Shown piece by piece: positions 39,459 through 48,957 of a stretch of DNA of 64,000 nucleotides; within the stretch, counting starts at the first letter, position 1, and each line of letters begins with the position of its first letter. A model generated the notes under the pieces. That model saw only the letters and a list, made by a program, of their open reading frames with translations, searched no databases and was not told where the DNA came from. The stretch is from Hafnia alvei. Its GTDB lineage: Bacteria; Pseudomonadota; Gammaproteobacteria; Enterobacterales; Enterobacteriaceae. Where the stretch lies: assembly GCF_034424155.1 (NCBI RefSeq), contig NZ_CP139992.1, forward strand, positions 434,001 to 498,000, given 5' to 3'. A program made the translations under genes and the position numbers.

Positions 39459-39952
39459 AAACTGCCACTCCCATAATAATTATTAAGCTCGACCAATAGA
39501 CGTAATCTTATTGCGTCAATTGCTTAGCAATACTCACCACGAAAATAAGTATAGGTAATAATTCATATTTTGCAGTGGCACTAATCCCTAAGGGTATTTA
39601 TTTTTTATTAAGTAAATTCAATGTGATATATATCACTAGCATAAGTGTGGAATAATTCAATGTGGCTATGGGTGGATAAATAATGTTATTTATCAGTGAG
39701 GTGTAAAAAAAACGTTGTGTAAATAGAAATGATTAATTTATGAAAAACAATAAACTAACTGATGAATATCAATTTATATAAATTCGTAAATGAACCTTAT
39801 CAATTAAGCTGGTTTAATCTAACTAAAGTGCTAGAGATGAATTAAAGAGTAATTATTTATTAATATCATTAGGAATATTGTTATAAATAATAAATTTTGT
39901 CTGGTTTTGAATTGCAGTTGCGAGCGACGTTTTCTCTGATTATCCTATCGGC
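39459..39952. promoter_or_regulatory. AT-rich control region of cadBA
   Basis: About 490 bp without a gene. Very AT-rich, as is the CadC-bound control region in E. coli. TGTGA-TATATA-TCACT (39622-39637), with the 14-bp palindrome GTGATATATATCAC, resembles a CRP-family site. No cadC reading frame is present. Confidence 0.5.
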
Positions 39953-40486
39953 ATGACACAACGTTCTCCTATCTCTCGACGAATCCCGATTGCTCAGCAA
40001 CAGGCCGTTATGCAGTGTTTGCGCAATGCTTTAGCGCAGGCTAACGCACAGCTTAAAACTCAATATCCTGAGCCCAAAATCAGCTATCAACAGCGCGGCA
40101 CCACGGCGGGAACTGCGTGGTTGCAAGATTGGGAAATCCGCCTAAATCCTGTGTTGCTCCTTGAGAACGGGCAGGAATTCATTGATGAAGTTGTGCCCCA
40201 TGAACTGGCACATCTCTTGGTCTATAAGCAGTTTGGTAGGGTTGCCCCTCATGGCCGTGAATGGCAGTGGATGATGGGGCATGTTCTCGGTATTGAACCG
40301 CGTCGGACACATAAGTTTGGCGTAGAGACGGTGAGTGGGAAAACGTATCCCTATCGCTGTGGTTGCCAACTCCACCAACTGACCGTGCGCCGCCATAATA
40401 AAGTGATGCGTAAAGAATCTGAATACCGCTGTCGCCAGTGTGGACAGTTACTAAGTTTCAGCCCCGGCGCAATTTCTGAACGTTAA
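39953..40486 (+). CDS. sprT: SprT family zinc protein
   Basis: A 177-residue cytoplasmic protein of the SprT/Spartan family. HELAH (near residue 83) is the zinc metallopeptidase motif, and the C-terminal CxC...CxxC (YRCGC and YRCRQCGQ) forms a zinc ribbon. It matches E. coli SprT (165 aa) with a slightly longer N-terminus. Eukaryotic relatives cleave DNA-protein crosslinks; the bacterial role is unproven. It precedes endA, as in E. coli. Confidence 0.92.
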   Translation: MTQRSPISRRIPIAQQQAVMQCLRNALAQANAQLKTQYPEPKISYQQRGTTAGTAWLQDWEIRLNPVLLLENGQEFIDEVVPHELAHLLVYKQFGRVAPHGREWQWMMGHVLGIEPRRTHKFGVETVSGKTYPYRCGCQLHQLTVRRHNKVMRKESEYRCRQCGQLLSFSPGAISER

Positions 40487-40615
40487 AAATTTCCCAAAGT
40501 GCTTAATAACCACTCAAATCCTCATTTATTCACAATTTAATTCCATCAGTGTTTGCGTGGCTAAGGCGGATTGTCTACCCTGCGGCCTTTTCCGTATCTA
40601 TGTTGTTTTTGGAAT

Positions 40616-41326
40616 ATGCTTCGCAAAATTTCATACGCGCTGACGTTTTCAGTACTTCTGGCTTGTCCATTTTTAGGACAGGCGCAAAAAATCAATAATT
40701 TCACTCAGGCCAAAGCGGCTGCGGTTAAAGTAAATCAGGATGCTCCGGGCTCCTTCTACTGCGGCTGCCAAATTGAGTGGCAAGGAAAGAAGGGTATCCC
40801 CAATCTGGAAAGTTGCGGATATCAGGCGCGTAAAAATCAGAATCGCGCCTCACGTATTGAGTGGGAGCACGTGATGCCCGCGTGGCAGTTTGGCCACCAA
40901 ATGCAGTGCTGGCAGGACGGCGGGCGTAAAAACTGCGCCAAAATACCGCAATATGTGAAGATTGAAACCGATCTGCATAACTTGCAGCCCGCAGTGGGGG
41001 AAGTGAACGGCGATCGTAATAACTTCATGTATAGCCAATGGCGCGGTGGCGAAGGACAGTACGGGCAATGCCCGATGAAAGTTGATTTCAAAAACAAACA
41101 GGCAGAGCCACCTGCTCGTGCCCGTGGGGCCATTGCTAGAACCTATTTCTATATGCGCGATCGATACAGCATTCGTTTGTCTAAACAGCAAACCCAGCTG
41201 TTTGACGTCTGGAACCGCCAATATCCTGTCACCGAGTGGGAGTGCACGCGCGATCGGCGGATTGCCAACATGCAGGGCAACCATAATCCTTATGTTCAGC
41301 AGGCCTGCGAGGCTTTCAAAGGCTGA
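40616..41326 (+). CDS. endA: Periplasmic endonuclease I EndA
   Basis: A 236-residue secreted DNase. A signal peptide ends near residue 23 (GQA-QKIN). The catalytic [16 protein letters not shown] (His-Me fold) and [21 protein letters not shown] are intact, with eight or more cysteines paired as in E. coli EndA (235 aa). The ATG at 40616 is chosen; the TTG at 40571 would add 15 residues before the signal peptide and is unlikely. Confidence 0.95.
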   Translation: MLRKISYALTFSVLLACPFLGQAQKINNFTQAKAAAVKVNQDAPGSFYCGCQIEWQGKKGIPNLESCGYQARKNQNRASRIEWEHVMPAWQFGHQMQCWQDGGRKNCAKIPQYVKIETDLHNLQPAVGEVNGDRNNFMYSQWRGGEGQYGQCPMKVDFKNKQAEPPARARGAIARTYFYMRDRYSIRLSKQQTQLFDVWNRQYPVTEWECTRDRRIANMQGNHNPYVQQACEAFKG

Positions 41327-41448
41327 GTGTTTGCCGTTTGTCGTGAAGATTGGCATTGTTCCCACTCCAACCTTTATAATCCCACCTATATTTTTTACAG
41401 CGCCGTGCTGCGGCGCTTATCTCATCATTCATAAGGATGATCTACTTC

Positions 41449-42180
41449 ATGCGTATTCCTCGTATTTATCACCCTGAACGCCTTGATGCGCCTTGCGAAA
41501 TTGATCTTAGCGAAGATGCTGCGAATCACGTTGGGCGAGTTCTGCGCATGAGCGAAGGGCATGAGATCCAGCTATTTGATGGTAGTAACCAGATTTTTAC
41601 CGCGCATATTATTTCGGCCAGCAAGAAAAACGTTCGGGTGAGCGTACAGGCTGGTGTAATCGACGATCGTGAGTCGCCGCTGCATTTGCATTTGGGGCAG
41701 GTGATTTCACGTGGTGAAAAGATGGAATTTACTATTCAAAAATCCATTGAGCTCGGTGCGAGTATTATTACTCCGCTGATTTCTGAACGCTGTGGCGTTA
41801 AGTTAGATGCTGAACGCATGGCTAAGAAATTGGGGCAGTGGCAAAAAATTGCGATTGCTGCCTGCGAGCAGTGTGGGCGGAATGTGATCCCTGAAGTTCG
41901 CCCAACGATGCTGTTAGAACAGTGGTGCGCCGAACAGGATGATTCTCTGAAGCTGAATTTGCATCCGCGTGCCAATGCGAGTATCAACACATTACCGCTG
42001 CCCGTTGAACGCGTACGTTTGCTGATTGGCCCAGAAGGGGGATTATCCGCCGATGAAATTGCCATGACCGCAGGCTACCAATTTACTGATATTCTGTTAG
42101 GACCTCGTGTATTACGCACAGAGACCACCGCGCTGACAGCCATAACCGCACTTCAGGTTCGCTTTGGCGATTTAGGCTAG
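41449..42180 (+). CDS. rsmE: 16S rRNA (uracil1498-N3)-methyltransferase RsmE
   Basis: A 243-residue SPOUT methyltransferase. An N-terminal PUA-like domain ([12 protein letters not shown]) precedes the knotted SAM-binding C-terminus with [14 protein letters not shown] and [16 protein letters not shown]. It modifies U1498 in 16S rRNA. The start at 41449 gives the E. coli length; an ATG 12 bp earlier lies against its own AAGG. It lies 9 bp before gshB, so the two are co-transcribed. Confidence 0.95.
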   Translation: MRIPRIYHPERLDAPCEIDLSEDAANHVGRVLRMSEGHEIQLFDGSNQIFTAHIISASKKNVRVSVQAGVIDDRESPLHLHLGQVISRGEKMEFTIQKSIELGASIITPLISERCGVKLDAERMAKKLGQWQKIAIAACEQCGRNVIPEVRPTMLLEQWCAEQDDSLKLNLHPRANASINTLPLPVERVRLLIGPEGGLSADEIAMTAGYQFTDILLGPRVLRTETTALTAITALQVRFGDLG

Positions 42181-42189
42181 GAGAAAAGA

Positions 42190-43143
42190 ATGATTAAGCT
42201 TGGCATTGTGATGGACCCGATTTCTTCCATCAATATCAAAAAAGACACCAGCTTTGCGATGCTGCTCGAAGCGCAGCGCCGTGGCTACGAACTGCACTAC
42301 ATGGAAATGAACGATCTTTACATGTATGTGGGTGAAGGGCGTGCGCGCACTCAATTACTGAGCGTGAAAGAAGATAAAGCAGGCTGGTATGAGTTCCACG
42401 GCGAACAGGATATTGCGCTGTCCGATCTCGACGTCATTTTGATGCGTAAAGATCCTCCGTTTGATACCGAGTTTATTTATGCCACTTATATCCTTGAGCG
42501 CGCGGAAGATAAAGGCACCCTGATCGTCAACAAGCCACAGAGCCTGCGTGACTGTAACGAAAAGCTGTTTACCGCATGGTTTGCCGATTTAACGCCGGAT
42601 ACCTTGGTCACGCGCAAAGCGGAGCACATTCGTGAATTTTACGCTAAGCACGGTGACATTATTCTGAAACCGCTCGATGGCATGGGCGGCGCATCGATTT
42701 TCCGCGTAAAAGCAGAAGATCCGAATCTGTCTGTGATTATTGAAACGCTGACCGAACACAGCAGCCGTTTCTGCATGGCACAGAATTTCCTTCCCGCGAT
42801 CAAAGACGGTGACAAGCGTGTGCTGGTCGTGGACGGTGAGCCGGTTCCTTACTGCTTGGCGCGTATTCCAAAAAGCGGTGAAACCCGTGGCAACTTGGCC
42901 GCCGGTGGACGCGGTGAAGCGCGTCCATTGACCGAAAGCGATTGGGCGATTGCGCGTAAAGTTGCGCCAGTGCTGAAAGAGAAAGGCCTCATCTTTGTTG
43001 GTTTAGACATTATCGGCGATCGCCTGACTGAAATTAACGTCACGAGTCCGACCTGTGCGCGTGAGATTGAAGCCGCATTCCCTGATGTGTCCGTGACCGG
43101 CATGTTGATGGATGCGATTGAAAAGCGTATTGGTAAGAAGTAA
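42190..43143 (+). CDS. gshB: Glutathione synthetase GshB
   Basis: A 317-residue ATP-grasp ligase that joins gamma-glutamylcysteine and glycine. MDPISSINIKKDTSFAMLLEAQ starts the substrate domain; DIILKPLDGMGGASIFR and the Mg-binding EINVTSPTC complete the site. GGAG precedes the start. An imperfect long inverted repeat (43150-43201) follows and probably ends the transcript. Confidence 0.97.
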   Translation: MIKLGIVMDPISSINIKKDTSFAMLLEAQRRGYELHYMEMNDLYMYVGEGRARTQLLSVKEDKAGWYEFHGEQDIALSDLDVILMRKDPPFDTEFIYATYILERAEDKGTLIVNKPQSLRDCNEKLFTAWFADLTPDTLVTRKAEHIREFYAKHGDIILKPLDGMGGASIFRVKAEDPNLSVIIETLTEHSSRFCMAQNFLPAIKDGDKRVLVVDGEPVPYCLARIPKSGETRGNLAAGGRGEARPLTESDWAIARKVAPVLKEKGLIFVGLDIIGDRLTEINVTSPTCAREIEAAFPDVSVTGMLMDAIEKRIGKK

Positions 43144-43350
43144 TTTTTTACCCCCGACCTGCTTGCGCGATATATGTTTGATCGTGCTTGCAGGTAGGGG
43201 TTATCTCCCGTGACATCCAGCCCAAAAATTCGCATACTGAAATTTCAGGATGAAATCACTATACCCCTGCACCTCAAAGGGCGGCGGGTATATTCACTGA
43301 ATACACTTTAGTGAACACATAAACAAATACAGCGAGTTGAAGCCACGACG

Positions 43351-43914
43351 ATGAATTTAGCGCATCATTTTCTTATAGCTATGCCTTCTATGCAGGACAG
43401 CCGATTCAAACGTTCCGTTATTTATGTGTGTGAGCATAATAAAGACGGCGCGATGGGTTTAGTCATCAATAAACCACTGGAACAGCTCACTCTGGGATCC
43501 CTATTGGAAAAGCTAAAAATCACACCCGAGCCAAGAGACGAGAAAATTCGGTTGGATAAACCGGTTATGTACGGTGGCCCATTGGCAGAAGATCGTGGTT
43601 TTGTGCTGCATACCCCACAGACAAATTTCGGCTCCAGCGTCGCGATTTCCGCTGAATGCATGATGACAACGTCTCGCGACGTGCTTGAAACGTTGGGAAC
43701 TCAAGCACAGCCAAAAGATATTTTGGTTTCCTTGGGATATTGCAGCTGGGAAGCAGGGCAGTTGGAACAAGAGCTGCTGGATAATGCGTGGCTCACCGTT
43801 GAAGCCGATGCTCACATCCTATTCCATACGCCAATTTCAGAACGCTGGGTTAGCGCGGCTAAAAAACTGGGCGTTGATATTCGCAATATGGCTACTTCAG
43901 CAGGACACGCGTAA
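43351..43914 (+). CDS. yqgE: YqgE/AlgH family protein
   Basis: A 187-residue cytoplasmic protein of UPF0301. The family start [23 protein letters not shown] and [16 protein letters not shown] are clear. Function is not established. Its stop overlaps the ruvX start (TAATG), an arrangement that is widespread in gammaproteobacteria. Confidence 0.94.
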   Translation: MNLAHHFLIAMPSMQDSRFKRSVIYVCEHNKDGAMGLVINKPLEQLTLGSLLEKLKITPEPRDEKIRLDKPVMYGGPLAEDRGFVLHTPQTNFGSSVAISAECMMTTSRDVLETLGTQAQPKDILVSLGYCSWEAGQLEQELLDNAWLTVEADAHILFHTPISERWVSAAKKLGVDIRNMATSAGHA

Positions 43915-44336
43915 TGGGTAACAGAACAATTATCGCTTTCGATTTTGGCACTAAAAGTATCGGTGCTGCGATTGGGCAAGAGATTACAGGTACGGCGCGG
44001 CCACTGGCTTCATTTAAGGCGAATGAAGGTTCACCAGACTGGACAAAAATTGAAAAAATTTTAAAGGAGTGGCAGCCCGATCTCGTGGTGGTTGGGCTAC
44101 CTCTCAATATGGACGGCACGGAACAACCGGTTACCGCTCAGGCGCGAAAGTTTGCTAATCGCATTCATGGTCGTTTTGGTGTGCAAATTGCTTTGCACGA
44201 TGAACGCTTGAGTACCGTCGAAGCGCGATCGCATCTTTTTGCCGGTGGCGGCTATCGTGCGTTGGATAAAGGTAGCGTCGATGCAGCTTCTGCGGTGATT
44301 ATCCTTGAAAGCTGGTTTGATCAGCAGGTGGGATGA
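43914..44336 (+). CDS. ruvX: RuvX/YqgF pre-16S rRNA nuclease
   Basis: A 140-residue RNase H-fold nuclease. [12 protein letters not shown] at the start holds the first acidic residue, [13 protein letters not shown] and DERLSTVEA the others. It takes part in maturation of the 16S rRNA 5' end, where it is essential in E. coli. The start overlaps yqgE. It is followed by a perfect 40-bp palindrome. Confidence 0.95.
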   Translation: MGNRTIIAFDFGTKSIGAAIGQEITGTARPLASFKANEGSPDWTKIEKILKEWQPDLVVVGLPLNMDGTEQPVTAQARKFANRIHGRFGVQIALHDERLSTVEARSHLFAGGGYRALDKGSVDAASAVIILESWFDQQVG

Positions 44337-44349
44337 GCTGATTAATAAT

Positions 44350-44389
44350 GGTAGAACAAGACAGGATGATCATCCTGTCTTGTTCTACC
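44350..44389. repeat. Perfect 40-bp palindrome between ruvX and the PilT-like gene
   Basis: GGTAGAACAAGACAGGATGA is followed immediately by its exact reverse complement, with no spacer and no mismatch. It starts 13 bp after the ruvX stop and ends 49 bp before the convergent neighbour's stop. There is no T-run, so a standard terminator is not obvious, although a cruciform or RNA hairpin would form. Confidence 0.95.
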
Positions 44390-44438
44390 GGCCGCAGAAA
44401 AATGGCAAATTGTAGCTACATTGACCTTAGTGAGCAGG

Positions 44439-45455
44439 TTAGTGGCCCTGGTCATTTTTTATCCTCCCAAGTATTCCTTGTGCGTTTAATCGAGCAATAT
44501 CTTGCTCAAAACTTAGCATTCCTTGCCGTTGTCCCGTTTGTAGGACGGTAGCTATCTGGTGCGCTTTTTCTTCACGGATTAAGTTACTGACGGCAGGAGT
44601 ATTGAGCAGAAACTCAAACGCGGCGACTCTTCCTCCTCCTTGCTTGGGCAAAAGCTGCTGTGCCAGCACTGCTTGTAGGCTGCCTGCGATTTGTGTACGT
44701 ACAAAATTTTTCTCTTCTGCAGGAAAAACATCAATCAGCCGTTCTACCGCTTGTGCGGCACCTCGCGTGTGTAGCGTCGCTAATACTAGGTGGCCCGTTT
44801 CTGCTGCCGTGAGGGCTAAACGAATGGATTCTGCATCGCGCAATTCCCCCAGCAATATGACGTCGGGATCTTCTCGTAACGCGGCGCGCAGTGCTTGGTT
44901 GAAGCTGGGTACATGAGAGCCAATTTCACGCTGTTGGATAAGCGATTGCTGTGGGATATGAATAAACTCCAAAGGATCTTCAAGCGTAATAACGTGCCAT
45001 GGCTGATGGCGGTTTATATGGTTCAGCATGGCGGCAAGCGTTGTGGATTTGCCGCTGCCGGTTGCACCACAAACCAAGATGAGTCCTGAGCCAACCTCAA
45101 GGAGATGGGTGAGCGCCGCTGGCGCAGATAAATCATCCAGCGTCGGGATGGTATTTGGGATAATACGTAGGGCCAGCGAGGGGCCATGTAATTGCTGGAA
45201 AGCATTGACTCTGAGCCGGATGCCCCCATGTAGGTTTAAGGCGAAATCGACCTGATGCTGTTGTCGCCATAGGGTATCGGCCTCGGTGGGCAGATGCATC
45301 GCAAGCCAAGAGTCAATCTGGCGCGATGTTATCGGCTCAGCTTCTATTGTTTGCAGTGAGCCGTCGATACGAAGAATGGGCGGATATCCAGTGCAAAGAT
45401 GCAGATCTGATGCGTTTTGCTTTACACTACGGGCCAATAAATCACAAAAATCCAT
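44439..45455 (-). CDS. yggR: PilT-like ATPase YggR
   Basis: A 338-residue secretion/retraction ATPase. Walker A GATGSGKST is near residue 130, the Asp box DPLEFIH near 160, the Walker B region GELRDAESI near 205, and the His box TLHTRGA near 228. It resembles E. coli YggR. PilT retracts type IV pili, but no pilin, PilQ or PilC gene is in the window, so its partner is unclear. Divergent from yggS with a 22-bp gap, convergent with ruvX. Confidence 0.9.
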   Translation of the reverse strand: MDFCDLLARSVKQNASDLHLCTGYPPILRIDGSLQTIEAEPITSRQIDSWLAMHLPTEADTLWRQQHQVDFALNLHGGIRLRVNAFQQLHGPSLALRIIPNTIPTLDDLSAPAALTHLLEVGSGLILVCGATGSGKSTTLAAMLNHINRHQPWHVITLEDPLEFIHIPQQSLIQQREIGSHVPSFNQALRAALREDPDVILLGELRDAESIRLALTAAETGHLVLATLHTRGAAQAVERLIDVFPAEEKNFVRTQIAGSLQAVLAQQLLPKQGGGRVAAFEFLLNTPAVSNLIREEKAHQIATVLQTGQRQGMLSFEQDIARLNAQGILGRIKNDQGH

Positions 45456-45477
45456 TTAACCTCCTGAGCCAAAAATT

Positions 45478-46191
45478 ATGAATAGCACTATCCAACAAAA
45501 TTTAGAGGCCGTCAGGAGCCGTATTAGCGCTGCGGCTCAGGATTGCGGCAGGTCTCCAGAAGAAGTTACGTTACTTGCAGTCAGTAAAACTAAGCCTGTG
45601 AGCGCCATCGAAGAAGCGATTGCCGCAGGGCAACGGGCCTTCGGTGAAAACTACGTGCAGGAAGGGGTGAGCAAGATCCAGCATTTTGCACAGACGCCTC
45701 ACGGAGCAGAGCTGGAGTGGCACTTTATTGGCCCACTGCAATCTAATAAAAGCCGCTTAGTTGCAGAGCATTTTGATTGGATCCATACCATCGATCGTGT
45801 GAAAATTGCTCAGCGCCTGAATGAACAGCGCCCAGCCGAATGCGCGCCGTTAAACGTGCTGATCCAAATAAATATTAGTGACGAAAGCAGCAAATCAGGT
45901 ATTGAGCTGAGCGAACTTGATGCGTTAGCGGCGCAGGTCGCTGAAATGCCAAATCTTCGCCTGCGTGGTTTGATGGCCATTCCAGCGCCAGAAGAAGACC
46001 CTGCGAAGCAAAAAGCGGTGTTTGACCAAATGGAACAGGCGTTTTTGGCTCTTAAAACGCAGTATCCGCATATTGATACGCTATCGATGGGGATGACCCA
46101 TGATATGGCGGCTGCGATTACCGCAGGCAGTACGCTGGTTCGCATCGGTACCGCGATTTTTGGTGCCCGTGATTACGGTACAACTTCATAA
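45478..46191 (+). CDS. yggS: PLP homeostasis protein YggS
   Basis: A 237-residue single-domain PLP-binding TIM barrel (PLPBP/PROSC family). LLAVSKTKPVSAIEEAI carries the PLP lysine, then FGENYVQEG and MGMTHDMAAAI. It buffers PLP in the cytoplasm. First gene of yggS-yggT-yggU-rdgB-hemW. Confidence 0.95.
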   Translation: MNSTIQQNLEAVRSRISAAAQDCGRSPEEVTLLAVSKTKPVSAIEEAIAAGQRAFGENYVQEGVSKIQHFAQTPHGAELEWHFIGPLQSNKSRLVAEHFDWIHTIDRVKIAQRLNEQRPAECAPLNVLIQINISDESSKSGIELSELDALAAQVAEMPNLRLRGLMAIPAPEEDPAKQKAVFDQMEQAFLALKTQYPHIDTLSMGMTHDMAAAITAGSTLVRIGTAIFGARDYGTTS

Positions 46192-46264
46192 TAATTATCA
46201 GTTTATAGACTGATTATTTTAATTTTCTTACTTACCTTACCATTTAACGGATAAAGGGTTTTTC

Positions 46265-46819
46265 ATGCTAACACTGACTTTCTTGGTCAAAACTGTCATT
46301 GACCTTTACGTCATGATTTTATTGCTGCGGATCTGGATGCAATGGGCACGCACTGATTTTTATAATCCACTGTCGCAGTTTATTGTGAAAGTGACTCAGC
46401 CAATTGTAGGGCCGCTGCGTCGCGTAATCCCTTCACTGGGGCCGATTGATTCGTCTTCGCTGCTGGTGGCATTTTTGCTGATGACGATTAAATATCCGTT
46501 GTTGCTGTTGATCCAAAGCGGAGAGATCTCGCTTAGCCCGTACAACCTGCTATTTGGTCTGATTTCCGTTATTAAATCTGCGGGTTATTTGGTGTTCTGG
46601 GTAATTATCATCCGTTCTATCATGAGCTGGATTAGCCAAGGCCGCAGCCCAATGGATTATGTTTTGATGCAGCTGACTGAGCCGTTGATGTCGCCGATAC
46701 GTCGTTTTCTTCCTGCGATGGGCGGCTTAGATTTTTCAGCCATGGTCGTGATCTTGGTGCTGTATATGCTGAATTATCTCGGCATGGATCTTCTGGGGCA
46801 GCTCTGGTTCTTGCTGTGA
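46265..46819 (+). CDS. yggT: YggT family membrane protein
   Basis: A 184-residue protein with two YGGT domains, each with a pair of membrane helices and the motif [22 protein letters not shown] / [21 protein letters not shown] followed by P-RR. In other bacteria YggT-type proteins affect osmotic response or cell division; here the function is not known. It precedes yggU with a 4-bp overlap. Confidence 0.93.
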   Translation: MLTLTFLVKTVIDLYVMILLLRIWMQWARTDFYNPLSQFIVKVTQPIVGPLRRVIPSLGPIDSSSLLVAFLLMTIKYPLLLLIQSGEISLSPYNLLFGLISVIKSAGYLVFWVIIIRSIMSWISQGRSPMDYVLMQLTEPLMSPIRRFLPAMGGLDFSAMVVILVLYMLNYLGMDLLGQLWFLL

Positions 46820-47127
46820 GTGGAATGAGTACAGACGCAATAAAGTTTGAGAATGATGCGCTGGTTTTACGCCTTTATATTCAGCCTAAAGCCAGCCGTG
46901 ACCAGATTGTTGGGCTACATAGTGAAGAGCTAAAAGTCGCCATTACCGCACCGCCGGTAGATGGTCAGGCTAATGCTCATCTGCAAAAATTTATCGCCAA
47001 ACAGTTTCGGGTCGCTAAAAGTCAGGTGATGATTGAGAAAGGGGAGTTGGGCCGGCATAAGCAGGTTCGCATTAACCAGCCTCAACAAATCCCTGATGTG
47101 ATCTCTGCATTGTGCTCCCCTGAATAA
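46816..47127 (+). CDS. yggU: YggU family protein (DUF167)
   Basis: A 103-residue protein of DUF167. [17 protein letters not shown] and [16 protein letters not shown] are conserved family segments. Function unknown. The GTG at 46816 overlaps the yggT stop as GTGA; an ATG at 46825 is possible and would shorten the protein by three residues. Confidence 0.9.
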   Translation: MSGMSTDAIKFENDALVLRLYIQPKASRDQIVGLHSEELKVAITAPPVDGQANAHLQKFIAKQFRVAKSQVMIEKGELGRHKQVRINQPQQIPDVISALCSPE

Positions 47128-47137
47128 TTATTTTTCT

Positions 47138-47161
47138 ACCGGCAGGCGTTAGCCTGCCGGT
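47138..47161. repeat. Hairpin between yggU and rdgB
   Basis: ACCGGCAGGC-GTTA-GCCTGCCGGT, a perfect 10-bp stem. No T-run follows on the plus strand, so it may reduce rather than stop transcription into rdgB, or stabilise the upstream message. Confidence 0.6.
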
Positions 47162-47180
47162 GCTATATATAGGATTTATC

Positions 47181-47774
47181 ATGCAAAAAGTGGTATTGGC
47201 GACGGGAAATGCAGGCAAAGTTCGCGAGTTGGCAAGCTTGCTGGCCGACTTTGGCTTAGACGTTGTGGCGCAAACTGAATTGGGCGTGGACTCTGCGGAA
47301 GAAACGGGTCTGACATTTATTGAGAACGCGATTCTAAAAGCTCGCCACGCTGCGCAGATCACGGGGTTGCCTGCGATTGCCGACGATTCCGGTTTAGCCG
47401 TGGATGTTTTGGGCGGAGCTCCAGGGATCTATTCCGCGCGTTATGCGGGCGAAGATGCCAGCGACCGTCAGAATCTCGAGAAACTGCTGGTGGCGCTGAA
47501 AGATGTTCCCGAAGGCCAACGTCAGGCGCAATTCCACTGCGTATTAGTTTATTTGCGCCATGCCGAAGATCCTACGCCGCTGGTATGTCACGGCAGCTGG
47601 GCGGGTGAAATCAGTTTTGCTCCATCAGGCGACGGTGGTTTCGGCTACGACCCTATTTTCAACGTTCCTGAGTTAGGCTGTTCCGCGGCGCAGCTCAGTA
47701 AAGAGCAGAAAATTGCGGTTTCGCATCGTGGTAAAGCTTTGAAGCTGCTGTTGGAAGCGATGCGTAATGCTTAA
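47181..47774 (+). CDS. rdgB: dITP/XTP pyrophosphatase RdgB
   Basis: A 197-residue house-cleaning enzyme that hydrolyses dITP, dXTP and ITP, keeping inosine out of [17 protein letters not shown] at the start, [13 protein letters not shown], and SHRGKALK at the end are the active-site segments. The ATG at 47181 has AGGA upstream and gives the E. coli length. It overlaps hemW by 8 bp. Confidence 0.96.
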   Translation: MQKVVLATGNAGKVRELASLLADFGLDVVAQTELGVDSAEETGLTFIENAILKARHAAQITGLPAIADDSGLAVDVLGGAPGIYSARYAGEDASDRQNLEKLLVALKDVPEGQRQAQFHCVLVYLRHAEDPTPLVCHGSWAGEISFAPSGDGGFGYDPIFNVPELGCSAAQLSKEQKIAVSHRGKALKLLLEAMRNA

Positions 47775-48897
47775 GTTGCCCCCGCTTAGCCTCTACATCC
47801 ATATCCCGTGGTGTGTGCAGAAATGCCCATACTGCGATTTTAATTCTCACGCTCAAAAAGGCGATATTCCTTCAACGGAATATGTCGACCATTTGCTGGC
47901 TGATTTAGATGCTGATGTGGCTCTTACCTCAGGGCGTGAAATTGGCACCATTTTTATCGGTGGTGGAACGCCAAGCCTGCTAAGCGCCGAAGGTATGCAG
48001 CGGTTGATGGATGGCGTGCGCGCGCGTTTACTGGTTGCGGCCAATGCGGAAGTGACCATGGAGGCGAATCCCGGCACCGTTGAAGCCGATCGCTTTAGCG
48101 CCTATCAGCGAGCCGGTATCAATCGTATTTCGATTGGTGTGCAAAGCTTTAGCGCGGAGAAGTTAACGCGATTAGGACGCATCCACGGGCCAGAAGAGGC
48201 CAAGCGCGCGGCACATCTGGCGCAAGGTCTAGGGTTACGCAGTTTTAATCTCGATTTGATGCATGGTTTGCCAGATCAGTCATTGGAAGAGGCGCTTGAT
48301 GATTTGCGTCAGGCGATTGAACTGAACCCGCCGCATTTGTCGTGGTATCAACTCACCATTGAGCCGAACACGCTGTTTGGTTCGCGTCCGCCAAAATTAC
48401 CGGATGACGACGCACTATGGGACATTTTCCAGCGCGGTGATGAACTGCTACGCGCAGCGGGGTATCAGCAATATGAAACCTCGGCCTATGCCAAGCCTGG
48501 TTATCAGTGCCAGCATAATTTGAACTACTGGCGCTTTGGTGACTATCTTGGGATTGGCTGCGGAGCACACGGTAAGGTGACGTTTGAAGATGGACGTATT
48601 TTGCGCACGGCCAAAACACGTCATCCGCGCGGTTATATGCAAGGGCGCTACCTCGATAAACAGCATGAAGTGGAGAATGACGATCGTCCGTTCGAGTTCT
48701 TTATGAACCGCTTTAGATTGCTTGAGCCTACGCCGCGTGCAGAATTCCAATTGTACACAGGGCTTGGCGAAGAGGTTATTCGTGCTCAGCTTGATGAAGC
48801 ACTGGCACAGAATTATATCGTAGAAACCGATGAGTATTGGCAGATTACCGAGCACGGAAAACTGTTTTTGAATTCGTTGCTAGAGCTGTTTTTGTAA
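47767..48897 (+). CDS. hemW: Heme chaperone HemW (radical SAM)
   Basis: A 376-residue radical SAM protein. The cluster cysteines [10 protein letters not shown] near the N-terminus have the CxxxCxxC spacing, followed by GGGTPSLL and a HemN-type C-terminal domain. HemW lacks the residues needed for coproporphyrinogen dehydrogenation and delivers heme to respiratory proteins. Overlaps rdgB. Last gene before a convergent junction with epmB. Confidence 0.94.
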   Translation: MLKLPPLSLYIHIPWCVQKCPYCDFNSHAQKGDIPSTEYVDHLLADLDADVALTSGREIGTIFIGGGTPSLLSAEGMQRLMDGVRARLLVAANAEVTMEANPGTVEADRFSAYQRAGINRISIGVQSFSAEKLTRLGRIHGPEEAKRAAHLAQGLGLRSFNLDLMHGLPDQSLEEALDDLRQAIELNPPHLSWYQLTIEPNTLFGSRPPKLPDDDALWDIFQRGDELLRAAGYQQYETSAYAKPGYQCQHNLNYWRFGDYLGIGCGAHGKVTFEDGRILRTAKTRHPRGYMQGRYLDKQHEVENDDRPFEFFMNRFRLLEPTPRAEFQLYTGLGEEVIRAQLDEALAQNYIVETDEYWQITEHGKLFLNSLLELFL

Positions 48898-48923
48898 CGG
48901 TTTTATCTCATTGTCTTCTGCTA

Positions 48924-48947
48924 GCCCTCCTCTTTACAGGGGAGGGC
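48924..48947. terminator. Hairpin between hemW and epmB
   Basis: GCCCTCC, a 10-bp loop, GGAGGGC between convergent genes; the flanking bases are C-rich and G-rich, as in the repeat at 2045. No T-run. Confidence 0.5.
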
Positions 48948-48957
48948 AGACTTCAGA

